Source of the DNA: Schlegelella_A sp036496385
GTDB taxonomy: Bacteria > Pseudomonadota > Gammaproteobacteria > Burkholderiales > Burkholderiaceae_C
DNA length: 64,000 bases
NCBI GenBank assembly: GCA_036496385.1
Contig: DASXLD010000086.1
Coordinates: 15,509-79,508 of the forward strand
Direction: 5' to 3'
The translations under genes and the position numbers were made by a program. Shown piece by piece: positions 1 to 8,359 of the stretch (positions are counted from its first letter, which is position 1; every line of letters begins with the position of its first letter). The notes beneath the pieces were generated by a model that worked only from the letters and a program-made list of their open reading frames with translations, searched no databases and had not been told where the DNA came from.

Positions 1-960
1 CTCACGACCACGATCGACGCCGACGCGCAGCTCGCGCTCAACGCCACCGGAATCGCCGACGGCTTCTCGCTCTCGACCTTTTACACCGATCCGGCAGCGT
101 ACTACGGGCTGATCGGTGCCGTAAGCGTGTCGGGCGGCTTCGTCATCGGCTCTGGCTATGCGCGCGGCCAGCTGTACCGTTTCAACGATACCGACGGCCA
201 GTCCTTCGGGAGCGCGCTTGCGACGGCATCCGCAGGCGGAACGCCCACAGACATTGCTTCGGCCGGCGGTACGGCGTACGTGGGTCTTCTCGGCAACCAC
301 TACTACGCCATCGATTCGACGACGCTCGCGCTGACGCCGCTCGCTCTGCCCGGTGTCACCGCCACGTATGGTCTCTGGGGCAACCAGACCAATGGCCACT
401 TGCTCGCCGGCTCCAACATGGGACTCATCGACATCGACCCCGTCGCCAGTAGCTTCGTCGTAGTGGGCACGCCGGGCGGCAATATCGACGGCGTGACCGT
501 CTCGCCGGATGGGAAGATCGCCTACATCGAGACCAACAGCAATGCCCTGTTCGGCTACAGCCTTATCACACCGAATCCGACCACGCCCGTGTTCTCGCGC
601 ACCGGTCTCCCCGGTGGCCCAGACGGGACCGGCATCATCAGCGGCGGCACTTTCGACGGCGACCTCATCGTCAACAACAACGACGGCACGGTCGGCCTGA
701 TCGACCATATCAGCGGCGTCGAAACGATCATCGCGTCCGGAGGCGCGCGCGGTGACCTGGTCTCGCCCGATCTCAGCAATGGGACGCTGTTCCTCACTGC
801 GTCCAACCAGACCTATCGCCTGGCATGTGGGCCCGACTGTTCGATCGGCTCGACGCCGCCTCCCGTGCCGGAGCCCGAAACGGTGGCCTTGTTGGGCCTT
901 GGCCTGACCGCGATGTGGCTGCGCCGCAGGCGCATGCATACCGGGTCGGCCGGCGGCTGA
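1..960 (+). CDS. PEP-CTERM sorting-domain protein, 5'-truncated by window edge
   Basis: The frame is open from base 1, so the start codon lies outside the window; 319 residues are visible. The body is rich in Gly, Asp and short beta-strand-like repeats, with segments such as SPDGKIAYIET that suggest a beta-propeller. The C-terminus has the full PEP-CTERM layout: VPEPE, then a hydrophobic helix, then RRRR a few residues before the stop. Such proteins are exported and anchored or processed by an exosortase; no exosortase gene is in this window. The TGA stop at 958-960 directly abuts a remnant of flgF in the same reading frame, which is not a normal neighbour. The specific role is unknown. Confidence 0.85.
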   Translation, partial: LTTTIDADAQLALNATGIADGFSLSTFYTDPAAYYGLIGAVSVSGGFVIGSGYARGQLYRFNDTDGQSFGSALATASAGGTPTDIASAGGTAYVGLLGNHYYAIDSTTLALTPLALPGVTATYGLWGNQTNGHLLAGSNMGLIDIDPVASSFVVVGTPGGNIDGVTVSPDGKIAYIETNSNALFGYSLITPNPTTPVFSRTGLPGGPDGTGIISGGTFDGDLIVNNNDGTVGLIDHISGVETIIASGGARGDLVSPDLSNGTLFLTASNQTYRLACGPDCSIGSTPPPVPEPETVALLGLGLTAMWLRRRRMHTGSAGG

Positions 961-1212
961 CTGAAGCTCGTCACGCCGGAAGGGCCGCTGACGCGCGGCA
1001 GCGACGGCCTGTTCCGCGCCAGCGAAGGCGACCTCAGCTCCGATTCGAGCGCACGGGTGCAGGACGGTGCTCTCGAAGGCTCGAACGTGAGCGCGGTCGA
1101 CACGATGGTGCAGATGATCGCGGCGGCGCGCCAGTTCGAAGCGCAGATGAAGTCGCTCACGACCGCCGACAACAACGACAAGGCCGCGTCGCAGCTGCTC
1201 TCGGTCAGCTGA
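961..1212 (+). pseudogene. flgF: C-terminal fragment of flagellar proximal rod protein FlgF
   Basis: Reading from 961, 83 codons give a typical FlgF C-terminus: LKLVTPEGPLTRGSDGLFR, then GALEGSNVSAVDTMVQMI, a long helix ending AARQFEAQMKSL, and TADNNDKAASQLL. FlgF is normally about 245-250 residues, so roughly the first two thirds are absent, including the N-terminal rod motif. The fragment has no start codon or ribosome binding site of its own and begins immediately after the stop of a PEP-CTERM gene. It sits in the right place and orientation, ahead of flgG. Either the gene is broken here or two sequences were joined wrongly during assembly. Confidence 0.85.
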
Positions 1213-1536
1213 TCGCGCTGCGGAGCGCGGCCCGCGGTCGGGGTGCCGACGCCGATCCTCTTCGCGCCGCGACGCGCGGCAACCACCGTTGGGGCCTGTT
1301 CCTTGCGCGGGAGGAGCCGACGACCGACGTCGGATACCGCCGTTCGGTGCTGCGCGACGCATGGGCTCGGTTCGACCCGACGTCGCCGAATCGGCAAGCC
1401 GCGCCCGAGTCCGTCGAGCTGCAGGCGTTCGATTTCGGGCGCGCGGGCGCAGAGATAGGCGCGATCCACCCTCCTTTTTCCACCCTCGCGAGGGCTGCCT
1501 CCGGGCGACGATGGCGGCATTGACCGGAGCCGCGCC
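1213..1536. other. Unusually long flgF-flgG spacer
   Basis: This 324-bp stretch lies between the flgF remnant and flgG; flg genes are usually within a few tens of bases of each other. No convincing gene is seen. It holds a candidate sigma-54 site and a perfect 12-bp palindrome (CCCTCGCGAGGG, 1483-1494). Confidence 0.5.
1292..1307 (+). promoter_or_regulatory. Candidate sigma-54 (-24/-12) promoter before flgG
   Basis: GGGCCTGTTCCTTGC has the invariant GG (1293-1294) and GC (1305-1306) ten bases apart and the TTGC of the -12 box. The -26 to -20 part matches the TGGCACG consensus only partly. Sigma-54 control of flagellar operons is common in some proteobacteria, but no activator site was found, so this is tentative. 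Confidence 0.25.
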
Positions 1537-2319
1537 ATGATGCGATCGCTGTGGATTTCGAAGACCGGGATGGAGGCCCAGCAGACCCAGCTGGACACGA
1601 TCTCGAACAACCTCGCCAACGTCTCGACCAACGGCTACAAGCGCTCGCATGCGGTCTTCGAGGACCTCATGTACCAGAACATGCGCCAGGCCGGTGCTGC
1701 GAGCAGCGACCAGACCGAGCTGCCGACCGGCCTGCAGGTCGGCCTCGGCACGCGCGCCGTCGCGACGGCGCGCAACTTCAGCCAGGGCAACCTGCTGCAG
1801 AGCGCGAACCCGCTCGACGTCGCGATCCGCGGCAACGGCTTCTTCCAGATCCAGCTGCCCGACGGCACGACCGGCTACACGCGCGACGGCTCGTTCCAGG
1901 TCTCGTCGACGGGCCAGCTCGTCACCAACAACGGCTACACGGTGCAGCCGGGCATCACGATCCCGACCCAGGCGCAGACGGTGACGATCGGCAGCGACGG
2001 CACGGTGAGCGTCGTCCTGCCCGGGCAAGCGCTGCCGCAACCGGTCGGCCAGATCCAGGTCGCCAACTTCGTCAACCCAGCCGGCCTCGAGCCGAAGGGG
2101 CAGAACATGTACGCCGAGACCGCCGCGTCCGGAACGCCGAACACCGGCATCCCGGGCCTGAACGGCCTCGGCACGGTGCAGCAGGGCTTCGTCGAGACGT
2201 CGAACGTCAACGTCGTCGAAGAGCTCGTGCAGATGATCCAGACGCAGCGCGCCTACGAGCTCAACTCGAAGGCGATCCAAACGTCGGACCAGATGCTGCA
2301 AAAGCTCGACCAGCTGTGA
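1537..2319 (+). CDS. flgG: Flagellar distal rod protein FlgG
   Basis: The protein has 260 aa, the same length as the E. coli protein. The N-terminus has the rod-protein signature LDTISNNLANVSTNGYKR, and the C-terminus has the matching helix NVVEELVQMIQTQRAYELNSKAIQTSDQM in two parts. FlgG polymerises into the distal rod that crosses the periplasm through the L and P rings. The start is the first of two ATG codons. It heads the intact part of the operon, with flgH beginning 11 bases after its stop. Confidence 0.96.
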   Translation: MMRSLWISKTGMEAQQTQLDTISNNLANVSTNGYKRSHAVFEDLMYQNMRQAGAASSDQTELPTGLQVGLGTRAVATARNFSQGNLLQSANPLDVAIRGNGFFQIQLPDGTTGYTRDGSFQVSSTGQLVTNNGYTVQPGITIPTQAQTVTIGSDGTVSVVLPGQALPQPVGQIQVANFVNPAGLEPKGQNMYAETAASGTPNTGIPGLNGLGTVQQGFVETSNVNVVEELVQMIQTQRAYELNSKAIQTSDQMLQKLDQL

Positions 2320-2330
2320 GCCCGTCGACG

Positions 2331-3023
2331 ATGAAACGCTTCGCCACCGCAGTCGCCTGCGCCGTCATCTTCGCGGCCGTCATCGCCGGCCTCAGCGGCT
2401 GCGCGCAGCTCAACCCGCGCCCGCCGGTCGATCTCGCGTCGCCGATCTACGCCGCGCCCGAGGCGCCGGCGGCGCCGCCGCCGGCCAACGGATCGATCTA
2501 CCAGGCGGCGCAGTTCCGGCCGCTGTTCGAGGATCACCGCGCCCGCCTGGTCGGCGACTCGATCACGATCCAGATCGTCGAGAACATCTCGGCGACGCAG
2601 AAGAGCACCAGCTCGATCGACAAGAGCGGCAAGGTCGCGGCGAGCATCACCGCGCTGCCCGGGCTGTCGCCGAACTCGTTCAACCGCGCGAGCGCGGCGG
2701 GGACATCGAGCAACAGCTTCGCCGGCGCCGGCACGACCGCGAACAGCAACGAATTCAGCGGCACCATCACCGCCGTCGTCACCGGGGTGCTGGCCAACGG
2801 CCATCTCCTCGTCGCCGGCGAGAAGCAGATCGGCGTCAACCACAACGTCGACGTGCTGCGCTTCTCCGGCCAGGTCGACCCGCGCATGATCCAGTCGGGC
2901 AACGTCGTCGCCTCGGCGAACGTCGCCAACGTCCGCATCGAGCAACGCGGCCGTGGCGCGCAGGCCGATGCGCAGGGAATGGGCTGGCTGTCGCGCTTCT
3001 TCCTCAACGTGCTGCCGATCTGA
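2331..3023 (+). CDS. flgH: Flagellar L-ring lipoprotein FlgH
   Basis: FlgH forms the outer-membrane L ring around the distal rod. The 230-aa product starts with a lipoprotein signal peptide ending in lipobox LSGC (residues 21-24), followed by the Pro-rich linker usual in FlgH. Conserved features downstream include GDSITIQIVENISATQ, the Ser/Asn-rich segment, and the C-terminal VDPRMIQSGNVVASANVANVRI region (two parts). Length matches the family (about 230 aa). The start is ATG at 2331, 11 bases after the flgG stop; an open frame continues upstream but overlaps flgG. Confidence 0.95.
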   Translation: MKRFATAVACAVIFAAVIAGLSGCAQLNPRPPVDLASPIYAAPEAPAAPPPANGSIYQAAQFRPLFEDHRARLVGDSITIQIVENISATQKSTSSIDKSGKVAASITALPGLSPNSFNRASAAGTSSNSFAGAGTTANSNEFSGTITAVVTGVLANGHLLVAGEKQIGVNHNVDVLRFSGQVDPRMIQSGNVVASANVANVRIEQRGRGAQADAQGMGWLSRFFLNVLPI

Positions 3024-3037
3024 CGGCCGGGGTCGAC

Positions 3038-4177
3038 ATGCAGCCGATCGACCGGATCCTTCGCGCCTCGATCGTCATCGCCGCGCTGCTCGCGAGCGCC
3101 GCCGTGTGGTGGCCGCAACCGGCGCAGGCGGCGCGGATCAAGGAGGTCGCGTCGGTGCAGGGCGTGCGCAGCAACCAGCTGGTCGGCTACGGCCTCGTCG
3201 TCGGCCTCGACGGCACCGGCGACCAGACGACGTCGGCGCCGTTCACGACCCAGACGCTGCTCGCGATGCTGCAGCAGATGGGCGTCACGGTGCCTCCGGG
3301 CGCAGCGGCGAACATGCAGCTCAAGAACGTCGCCACGGTGATGGTGACGGCGCAGCTGCCGGCATTCGCGCAGCCGGGGCAGGTGATCGACGTCAACGTC
3401 TCCTCGCTCGCCAACGCCAAGAGCCTGCGCGGCGGCACGCTGATCGCGACGCCGCTGAAGGGTGCCGACGGCCAGATCTACGCCATCGCCCAAGGCAACG
3501 TCGTGATCGCCGGCGCCGGCGCCTCGGCGGCGGGATCGAAGGTGCAGATCAACCATCTGAGCGCTGGCCGCATTCCCGACGGCGCGACGGTCGAGCGGGG
3601 CGTGCCGACCTCGATCGCCGACGGCGATGCGATCCAGCTCGACCTCAACGCGACCGACTTCGCCACCGCGCGCGAGGTCGTCCGTGCGATCAACACGCGG
3701 ATGGGCGGCGGCACCGCCGACGCGCTCGACGGCCGTGCCGTTCGCGTCCGGGTGCCGGCCTCGGCCGACGCGCGCGTCTCCTTCATGGCCGAGATCGAGA
3801 ACCTCGAGGTCAAGCAGCCGACGCCGTCGGCAAAGGTCGTGATCAACGCGCGCACCGGCTCGATCGTCATGAACCAGGCCGTGACGCTGCTGCCTTGCGC
3901 CGTCGCGCACGGCAACCTGTCGGTGACGATCAGCACGACGCCGGTCGCGAGCCAGCCCGGCCCGTTCGCGCGCGCCGGCCAGACGGTCGTCACCGAGAAG
4001 GCCGACATCACCATCCACCAGCAGGCCGGCTCGCTCGTCCAGATGCCGGCCGGCGCCAAGCTCGGCGACGTCGTCAGGGCGCTCAACTCACTCGGCGCGA
4101 CGCCTCAGGACCTGCTCGCGATCCTGCAGGCGCTGAAATCGGCCGGCGCGATGACCGCCGAGCTCGAGGTGATCTGA
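3038..4177 (+). CDS. flgI: Flagellar P-ring protein FlgI
   Basis: FlgI assembles in the periplasm into the P ring in the peptidoglycan layer. The 379-aa product has a cleavable signal peptide (hydrophobic residues about 10-25, likely cleavage after the AQA/QAA near residue 31). It then reads RIKEVASVQGVRSNQLVGYG and LVVGLDGTGDQ, the standard FlgI opening. It ends MTAELEVI, also typical. Its TGA overlaps the ATG of flgJ by one base, implying coupled translation. Confidence 0.96.
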   Translation: MQPIDRILRASIVIAALLASAAVWWPQPAQAARIKEVASVQGVRSNQLVGYGLVVGLDGTGDQTTSAPFTTQTLLAMLQQMGVTVPPGAAANMQLKNVATVMVTAQLPAFAQPGQVIDVNVSSLANAKSLRGGTLIATPLKGADGQIYAIAQGNVVIAGAGASAAGSKVQINHLSAGRIPDGATVERGVPTSIADGDAIQLDLNATDFATAREVVRAINTRMGGGTADALDGRAVRVRVPASADARVSFMAEIENLEVKQPTPSAKVVINARTGSIVMNQAVTLLPCAVAHGNLSVTISTTPVASQPGPFARAGQTVVTEKADITIHQQAGSLVQMPAGAKLGDVVRALNSLGATPQDLLAILQALKSAGAMTAELEVI

Positions 4178-5097
4178 TGACGGCAGCGGCGAGCGGATCG
4201 GTCGCGGCCGGCGGCGTCTCGTCGGCGACCGGCGCCGACGCCACTTCGGCGCTCTCGATCCAGGCGCTGCGCTCGGCGGCGGCGCGCGATCCGAGGTCCG
4301 CGATCCAGGAGACGGCGAAGCAGTTCGAGGCGCTCTTCATGCAGCAGTTGATGAAGAGCATGCGGGAAGCGACGATGAGCTCGGGGATGCTCGAGAACTC
4401 GGGCACGCAGCTCGGCACCGAGATGCTCGACAGCCAGTACGCGGCCAAGATGAGCGGCCTGCCCGGCGGGCTCGCGGCCGCGATCGCGCGCCAGCTCGAG
4501 CGCCAGCTCGGCAGCGGCGCCGCGGCGGCGCTCGCCGCACCGGCTGCGGCGGGCGCCGCGGGGGCTGCCGCAGCGTCGGCCGCGCAGTCGCAATCGCTCT
4601 CGCAACGGCAGATCGATTTCATCCACATCCATCAGGACGCCGCGCGCGCCGCCGAGGCGGTGAGCGGCATCCCGGCCGCCTTCACGGTGGCGCAGGCAGC
4701 GCACGAATCGGGCTGGGGCCAGCGCGAGATCAGGAACGCCGACGGCAGCCCGTCGCACAACCTGTTCGGCATCAAGGCCGGTGCCGGCTGGACCGGCCCG
4801 GTCGCCGAGATCACGACGACCGAATGGAGCGGCGGCGAGCCGCAGAAGGTGACGGCGAAATTTCGCGCCTACGCGTCGGATGCCGAATCGTTTCGCGACT
4901 ACGCGAAGCTGATGAAGGAAAGCCCGCGCTACGCCGGCGCCGTCGCCCAGGCGGCGAGCGCACCGGCGAGCGCCGCATCGGCGCAGGGCTTCGCGAGCGC
5001 GCTGCAGCGCGCCGGCTACGCCACCGATCCCGGCTACGCCGACAAGCTCTCGCGTCTGATCAATTCGACCCTGCGGCTGCAGAAGATCGTCTCGTGA
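4177..5097 (+). CDS. flgJ: Flagellar rod-capping muramidase FlgJ
   Basis: FlgJ caps the growing rod and digests peptidoglycan so the rod can pass. The 306-aa product has the N-terminal rod-binding domain (about 40-110, ETAKQFEALFMQQLMKSMRE), an Ala-rich linker (about 112-138) and a C-terminal glucosaminidase/muramidase domain (about 145-300). The catalytic Glu is in AHESGWG (Glu177). Both domains are present, as is usual in beta- and gammaproteobacteria. The start ATG overlaps the flgI stop, and the stop overlaps the GTG of flgK. Confidence 0.95.
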   Translation: MTAAASGSVAAGGVSSATGADATSALSIQALRSAAARDPRSAIQETAKQFEALFMQQLMKSMREATMSSGMLENSGTQLGTEMLDSQYAAKMSGLPGGLAAAIARQLERQLGSGAAAALAAPAAAGAAGAAAASAAQSQSLSQRQIDFIHIHQDAARAAEAVSGIPAAFTVAQAAHESGWGQREIRNADGSPSHNLFGIKAGAGWTGPVAEITTTEWSGGEPQKVTAKFRAYASDAESFRDYAKLMKESPRYAGAVAQAASAPASAASAQGFASALQRAGYATDPGYADKLSRLINSTLRLQKIVS

Positions 5098-7094
5098 CCA
5101 TCTCGTCCCTCCTCAACATCGGCCAGCGCGCCCTGACCGCGAACTACGCGGCGCTGCAGGTCACCGGCAACAACGTCGCCAACGCGAACACGCCGGGCTA
5201 TTCGCGGCAAAGCGTCGAGCTCGCAACCGCATTCAGCCAGCAGACCGGTTCGGGCTTCTTCGGCAAGGGCGTCGACGTCACGACGGTGACACGTGCACAC
5301 GACGACTTCCTGACCCGCGAGGCGGCGACGAGCGCCTCGCTCGCCGCCGCCGACGACGCCCGCAGCACGCAGCTGCAACAGCTCGAGAACGTCTTTCCCA
5401 CCGGCGAAGCCGGCCTCGGCTACAGCGCGCAGCAGCTCTTCAACGCCTTCGTCGACGTCTCGAACAAGCCGCAGGACCCGGCCGCGCGCCAGGTCGTGCT
5501 CGCCCGCGTCGCCGACCTCGCGGACCGCTTCAGCACCGCATCCGACCAGCTCGACGCCCAGCAGACCGGCATCGCGCAGGACCTGCGGACGGCGGTGGCA
5601 TCGATCAATTCACTGACGGCGCGCATCGCGGCGCTGAACCAGAGCATCGCCAACGCGCAGGGCACGGGGCACACGCCGAACGATCTGCTCGACCAGCGCG
5701 ACAGCGCGATCGCCGACCTTTCGAAGATCGCGCAAGTGACGACGGTCGCGGCCGCCGACGGCACCGTCGGCGTCTTCCTCGGCGGCGCGCAGAAGCTCGT
5801 CCTCAGCGGCGACGCGACGCCGCTCACGGCGCTCGCCGACCCGTTCGATCCGGCCAAGGTCCAGATCGGCATCACCGAAGGCGGCACGACACGCGCGTTT
5901 CCCGACGGCTTCATCGCCGGCGGCTCGGTCGCCGGGCTGCTGCGCGTCCAGAACCACGACCTGCCCGATGCGCGCGGCCTGCTCGGCCAACTCGCGTCGG
6001 CGATCGCCGGCGCCCTCAACCAGCAGCAGGCGCTCGGCGTCGACCTCGGCCAGCCGCCGGGGCCCGGCGCGCCGCTGCTCTCGGTCGGTGCGGCGGCGGT
6101 CGCGCCGTCGTCCAACAACGCGATGGCGGCCGGCGTCCCGGTCGCGTCGTACGTCAACGGTGCCGGCGTTCGCGTCTCGAGCGTCTCGATCGCGGTCGTC
6201 TCGACGAGCGAGCTGCAGCCGAGCGACTACGAGCTCGTCGCCGACCCGGCCCTGCCGGCGGGCAGCTATCGGCTGACACGCCTGAGCGACAACACGACGC
6301 AGACGGTCACGAACGGCGACGTCGTCGACGGCTTCAGGATCGACATCGCCGCGCCGGCACCGGCGCCGCGCGACCGCTTCCTGCTGCAACCGGTGACGCC
6401 GTCGATCCGCTCGATCGCGCCCGCGCTCACCAACCCGATGGCAATCGCCGCGGCATCGCCGGTGACTGCCACGGTGGCCGCGACGAACACAGGAACGACG
6501 GGGGTCTCGTCGCTCACGGCAACCAGCGTTTCGCTGAATCCGAACCTGACCGCGACGATCACCTTCACCGACGATCTCGGCAACTACAGCTACAGCCTGG
6601 TCGATACGACGTCGGCGCTGCCGACCGTGAACGGCACCGGAACCTGGGCCGCGGGGCAGCCGATCTCGCTCAACGGTTTCGACCTGCAGCTCGCGGGAGT
6701 GCCGAAGAACGGCGACTCGGTCGTCGTCGCCAAGACAACGGTGCCGGCCGGCAACAACGGCAACGCCAACGCGCTGCTCGCCTTGCGCGACGCGACGATG
6801 GTCGGCCAGCGCGCGCTCGGCGCCGGCGTCGTCGCGCCCGGCGTCAATGTCACCGATGCCTACGCGGCGGCGCTGGCGGCGATCGGCGTCCGCGTCCAGA
6901 GCGCGAGCCTCGCCGCCGATCAGTCGGCCGCGGCCGCGAGCGATGCGAAGACGGCAGTCGCCGACAAGGCCGGCGTCAACCTCGACGAGGAGGCGGCGCG
7001 CCTGATCCAGTACCAGCAGAGCTACCAGGCCGCGGCGCGGATCCTGCAAGTCGCGCAGTCGGTGTTCGACTCGCTGCTGCAGGTCGGCAACTGA
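5094..7094 (+). CDS. flgK: Flagellar hook-associated protein 1 FlgK
   Basis: FlgK is the first hook-filament junction protein. The N-terminus (SSLLNIGQRALTANYAALQ, then NNVANANTPGYSRQ) and the C-terminal helix (GVNLDEEAARLIQYQQSYQ AAARI, in two parts) are diagnostic. At 666 aa it is longer than the E. coli protein (about 547 aa); the extra length is in the central variable, surface-exposed region. The start is GTG at 5094, overlapping the flgJ stop (GTGA). This gives the normal N-terminus with no extension. Confidence 0.94.
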   Translation: MTISSLLNIGQRALTANYAALQVTGNNVANANTPGYSRQSVELATAFSQQTGSGFFGKGVDVTTVTRAHDDFLTREAATSASLAAADDARSTQLQQLENVFPTGEAGLGYSAQQLFNAFVDVSNKPQDPAARQVVLARVADLADRFSTASDQLDAQQTGIAQDLRTAVASINSLTARIAALNQSIANAQGTGHTPNDLLDQRDSAIADLSKIAQVTTVAAADGTVGVFLGGAQKLVLSGDATPLTALADPFDPAKVQIGITEGGTTRAFPDGFIAGGSVAGLLRVQNHDLPDARGLLGQLASAIAGALNQQQALGVDLGQPPGPGAPLLSVGAAAVAPSSNNAMAAGVPVASYVNGAGVRVSSVSIAVVSTSELQPSDYELVADPALPAGSYRLTRLSDNTTQTVTNGDVVDGFRIDIAAPAPAPRDRFLLQPVTPSIRSIAPALTNPMAIAAASPVTATVAATNTGTTGVSSLTATSVSLNPNLTATITFTDDLGNYSYSLVDTTSALPTVNGTGTWAAGQPISLNGFDLQLAGVPKNGDSVVVAKTTVPAGNNGNANALLALRDATMVGQRALGAGVVAPGVNVTDAYAAALAAIGVRVQSASLAADQSAAAASDAKTAVADKAGVNLDEEAARLIQYQQSYQAAARILQVAQSVFDSLLQVGN

Positions 7095-7120
7095 CGCGGA
7101 CTCCACCCCTCGAGATCGCC

Positions 7121-8320
7121 ATGCGAATCGCAACCGCCAACGCCTTCGACACCGGCATCGACACGCTGTCGCGCCGCCAGTCCGAGCTGAATGCGCTGCA
7201 GGAGCAGCTGACGACGGGCAAGCGCGTCAACCGCGCCAGCGACGACCCGGCGGCGGCGGCACGTGCCGAGCGCGCGATGGCGAGCATCGGCCGCACCGAC
7301 ACCAGCCAGCGCGCCGTCGACGCGAGCCACGTCCTCATGACACAGGCTGAGAGCACGCTCGGCGATGCCGGCGATCTGCTCCAGCGCGCCCGCGAGCTGA
7401 TGGTCTCGGCCGGCAACGCCAGCTACGGCGACAGCGATCGCAAGGACATTGCCAACGAGCTGCAGTCGATCCGCGACCAGCTGCTGTCGCTCGCCAACAG
7501 CGGCGACGGCGCCGGCACCTACCTGTTCGGCGGCCAGGGCTCGACCCAAAAGCCCTTCGTCGATACCGCCACCGGCGTCCAGTTCGCGGCCGCCAACGGC
7601 GAGATGCGCACCGAGCAGCCGACCGGGCTGCCGTTGACGACCGACGGCCAGGCGGCGTGGCTGCAGGCGCGCACCGGCAACGGCGTCTTCGTGACGAGCG
7701 CCGCGCCCGGCGTCCTCGGCGCAACGATCGACAACGGCCAGGTCAGCGACCCGAGCGCATTGACAGGCGCCGACTACACGCTGCAGTTCAGCGTCGCCGC
7801 CGGCGTGACGAGCTACGCGGTGCTGAAGAACGGGCTGCCGACCGCCGTCGTCGCGGCGCCGTATGTCTCCGGCCAGGCGATCACGGTCGACGGCATGACG
7901 GTCTCGGTGAGCGGAACGCCGGCCGACGGCGACCAGTTCCAGATCTCACCCTCGACGCCGACCCTCGGCGTCTTCGGCGCCCTCGACAGCGCCATCGCCG
8001 GCCTCGGGACGGCCGGGCGCACCGCGTCGCAGATTGCGCAGGGCAACGGCGACGGCCTGCGCGACATCGATTCGGTGCTCGGCAACCTGCAGAGCGCGCG
8101 CAGCGCCGCGGGCGGGGTGCTCAACCGCCTCGACAGCGAGACCGACCGCCTCGCCGCTCAAAAGCTGGCCAGCACCACGGAACAATCGAATGCGCAAGAT
8201 GTGGACATGGTGCACGCGATCTCGGACTTCCAGACCAAGCAAAGCGGCTACGATGCCGCGCTCAAGTCGTACGCGATGGTGCAGAAACTGTCGTTGTTCC
8301 AGTACGTGAGCGGCGGCTAA
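7121..8320 (+). CDS. flgL: Flagellar hook-associated protein 3 FlgL
   Basis: FlgL is the second hook-filament junction protein and the template for flagellin. The N-terminus has the flagellin-like helix (LSRRQSELNALQEQLTTGKR, then VNRASDDPAAAARAERA). The C-terminus has TEQSNAQDVDMVHAISDFQ and ends LSLFQYV, all typical. Length is 399 aa, longer than the enterobacterial form (about 317) through the central domain. It starts at ATG 7121, 26 bases after flgK. A GC-rich hairpin follows its stop. Confidence 0.94.
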   Translation: MRIATANAFDTGIDTLSRRQSELNALQEQLTTGKRVNRASDDPAAAARAERAMASIGRTDTSQRAVDASHVLMTQAESTLGDAGDLLQRARELMVSAGNASYGDSDRKDIANELQSIRDQLLSLANSGDGAGTYLFGGQGSTQKPFVDTATGVQFAAANGEMRTEQPTGLPLTTDGQAAWLQARTGNGVFVTSAAPGVLGATIDNGQVSDPSALTGADYTLQFSVAAGVTSYAVLKNGLPTAVVAAPYVSGQAITVDGMTVSVSGTPADGDQFQISPSTPTLGVFGALDSAIAGLGTAGRTASQIAQGNGDGLRDIDSVLGNLQSARSAAGGVLNRLDSETDRLAAQKLASTTEQSNAQDVDMVHAISDFQTKQSGYDAALKSYAMVQKLSLFQYVSGG

Positions 8321-8322
8321 GG

Positions 8323-8344
8323 GGCCGCCGACGGCTTGGCGGCC
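8323..8344 (+). terminator. GC-rich hairpin after flgL
   Basis: GGCCGCC (8323-8329) and GGCGGCC (8338-8344) form a perfect 7-bp stem with an 8-base loop just past the flgL stop. No T-run follows, so it may only attenuate transcription or protect the 3' end. It argues against the upstream TTG (8336) as start of the next gene, because that codon would lie inside the hairpin. Confidence 0.35.
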
Positions 8345-8359
8345 GCTTGGGAGGCTGAT

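Noticed and set aside
1483..1494. Perfect palindrome CCCTCGCGAGGG as a terminator or operator
   Set aside because: Twelve-base GC palindromes arise by chance at this composition; there is no loop and no T-run.
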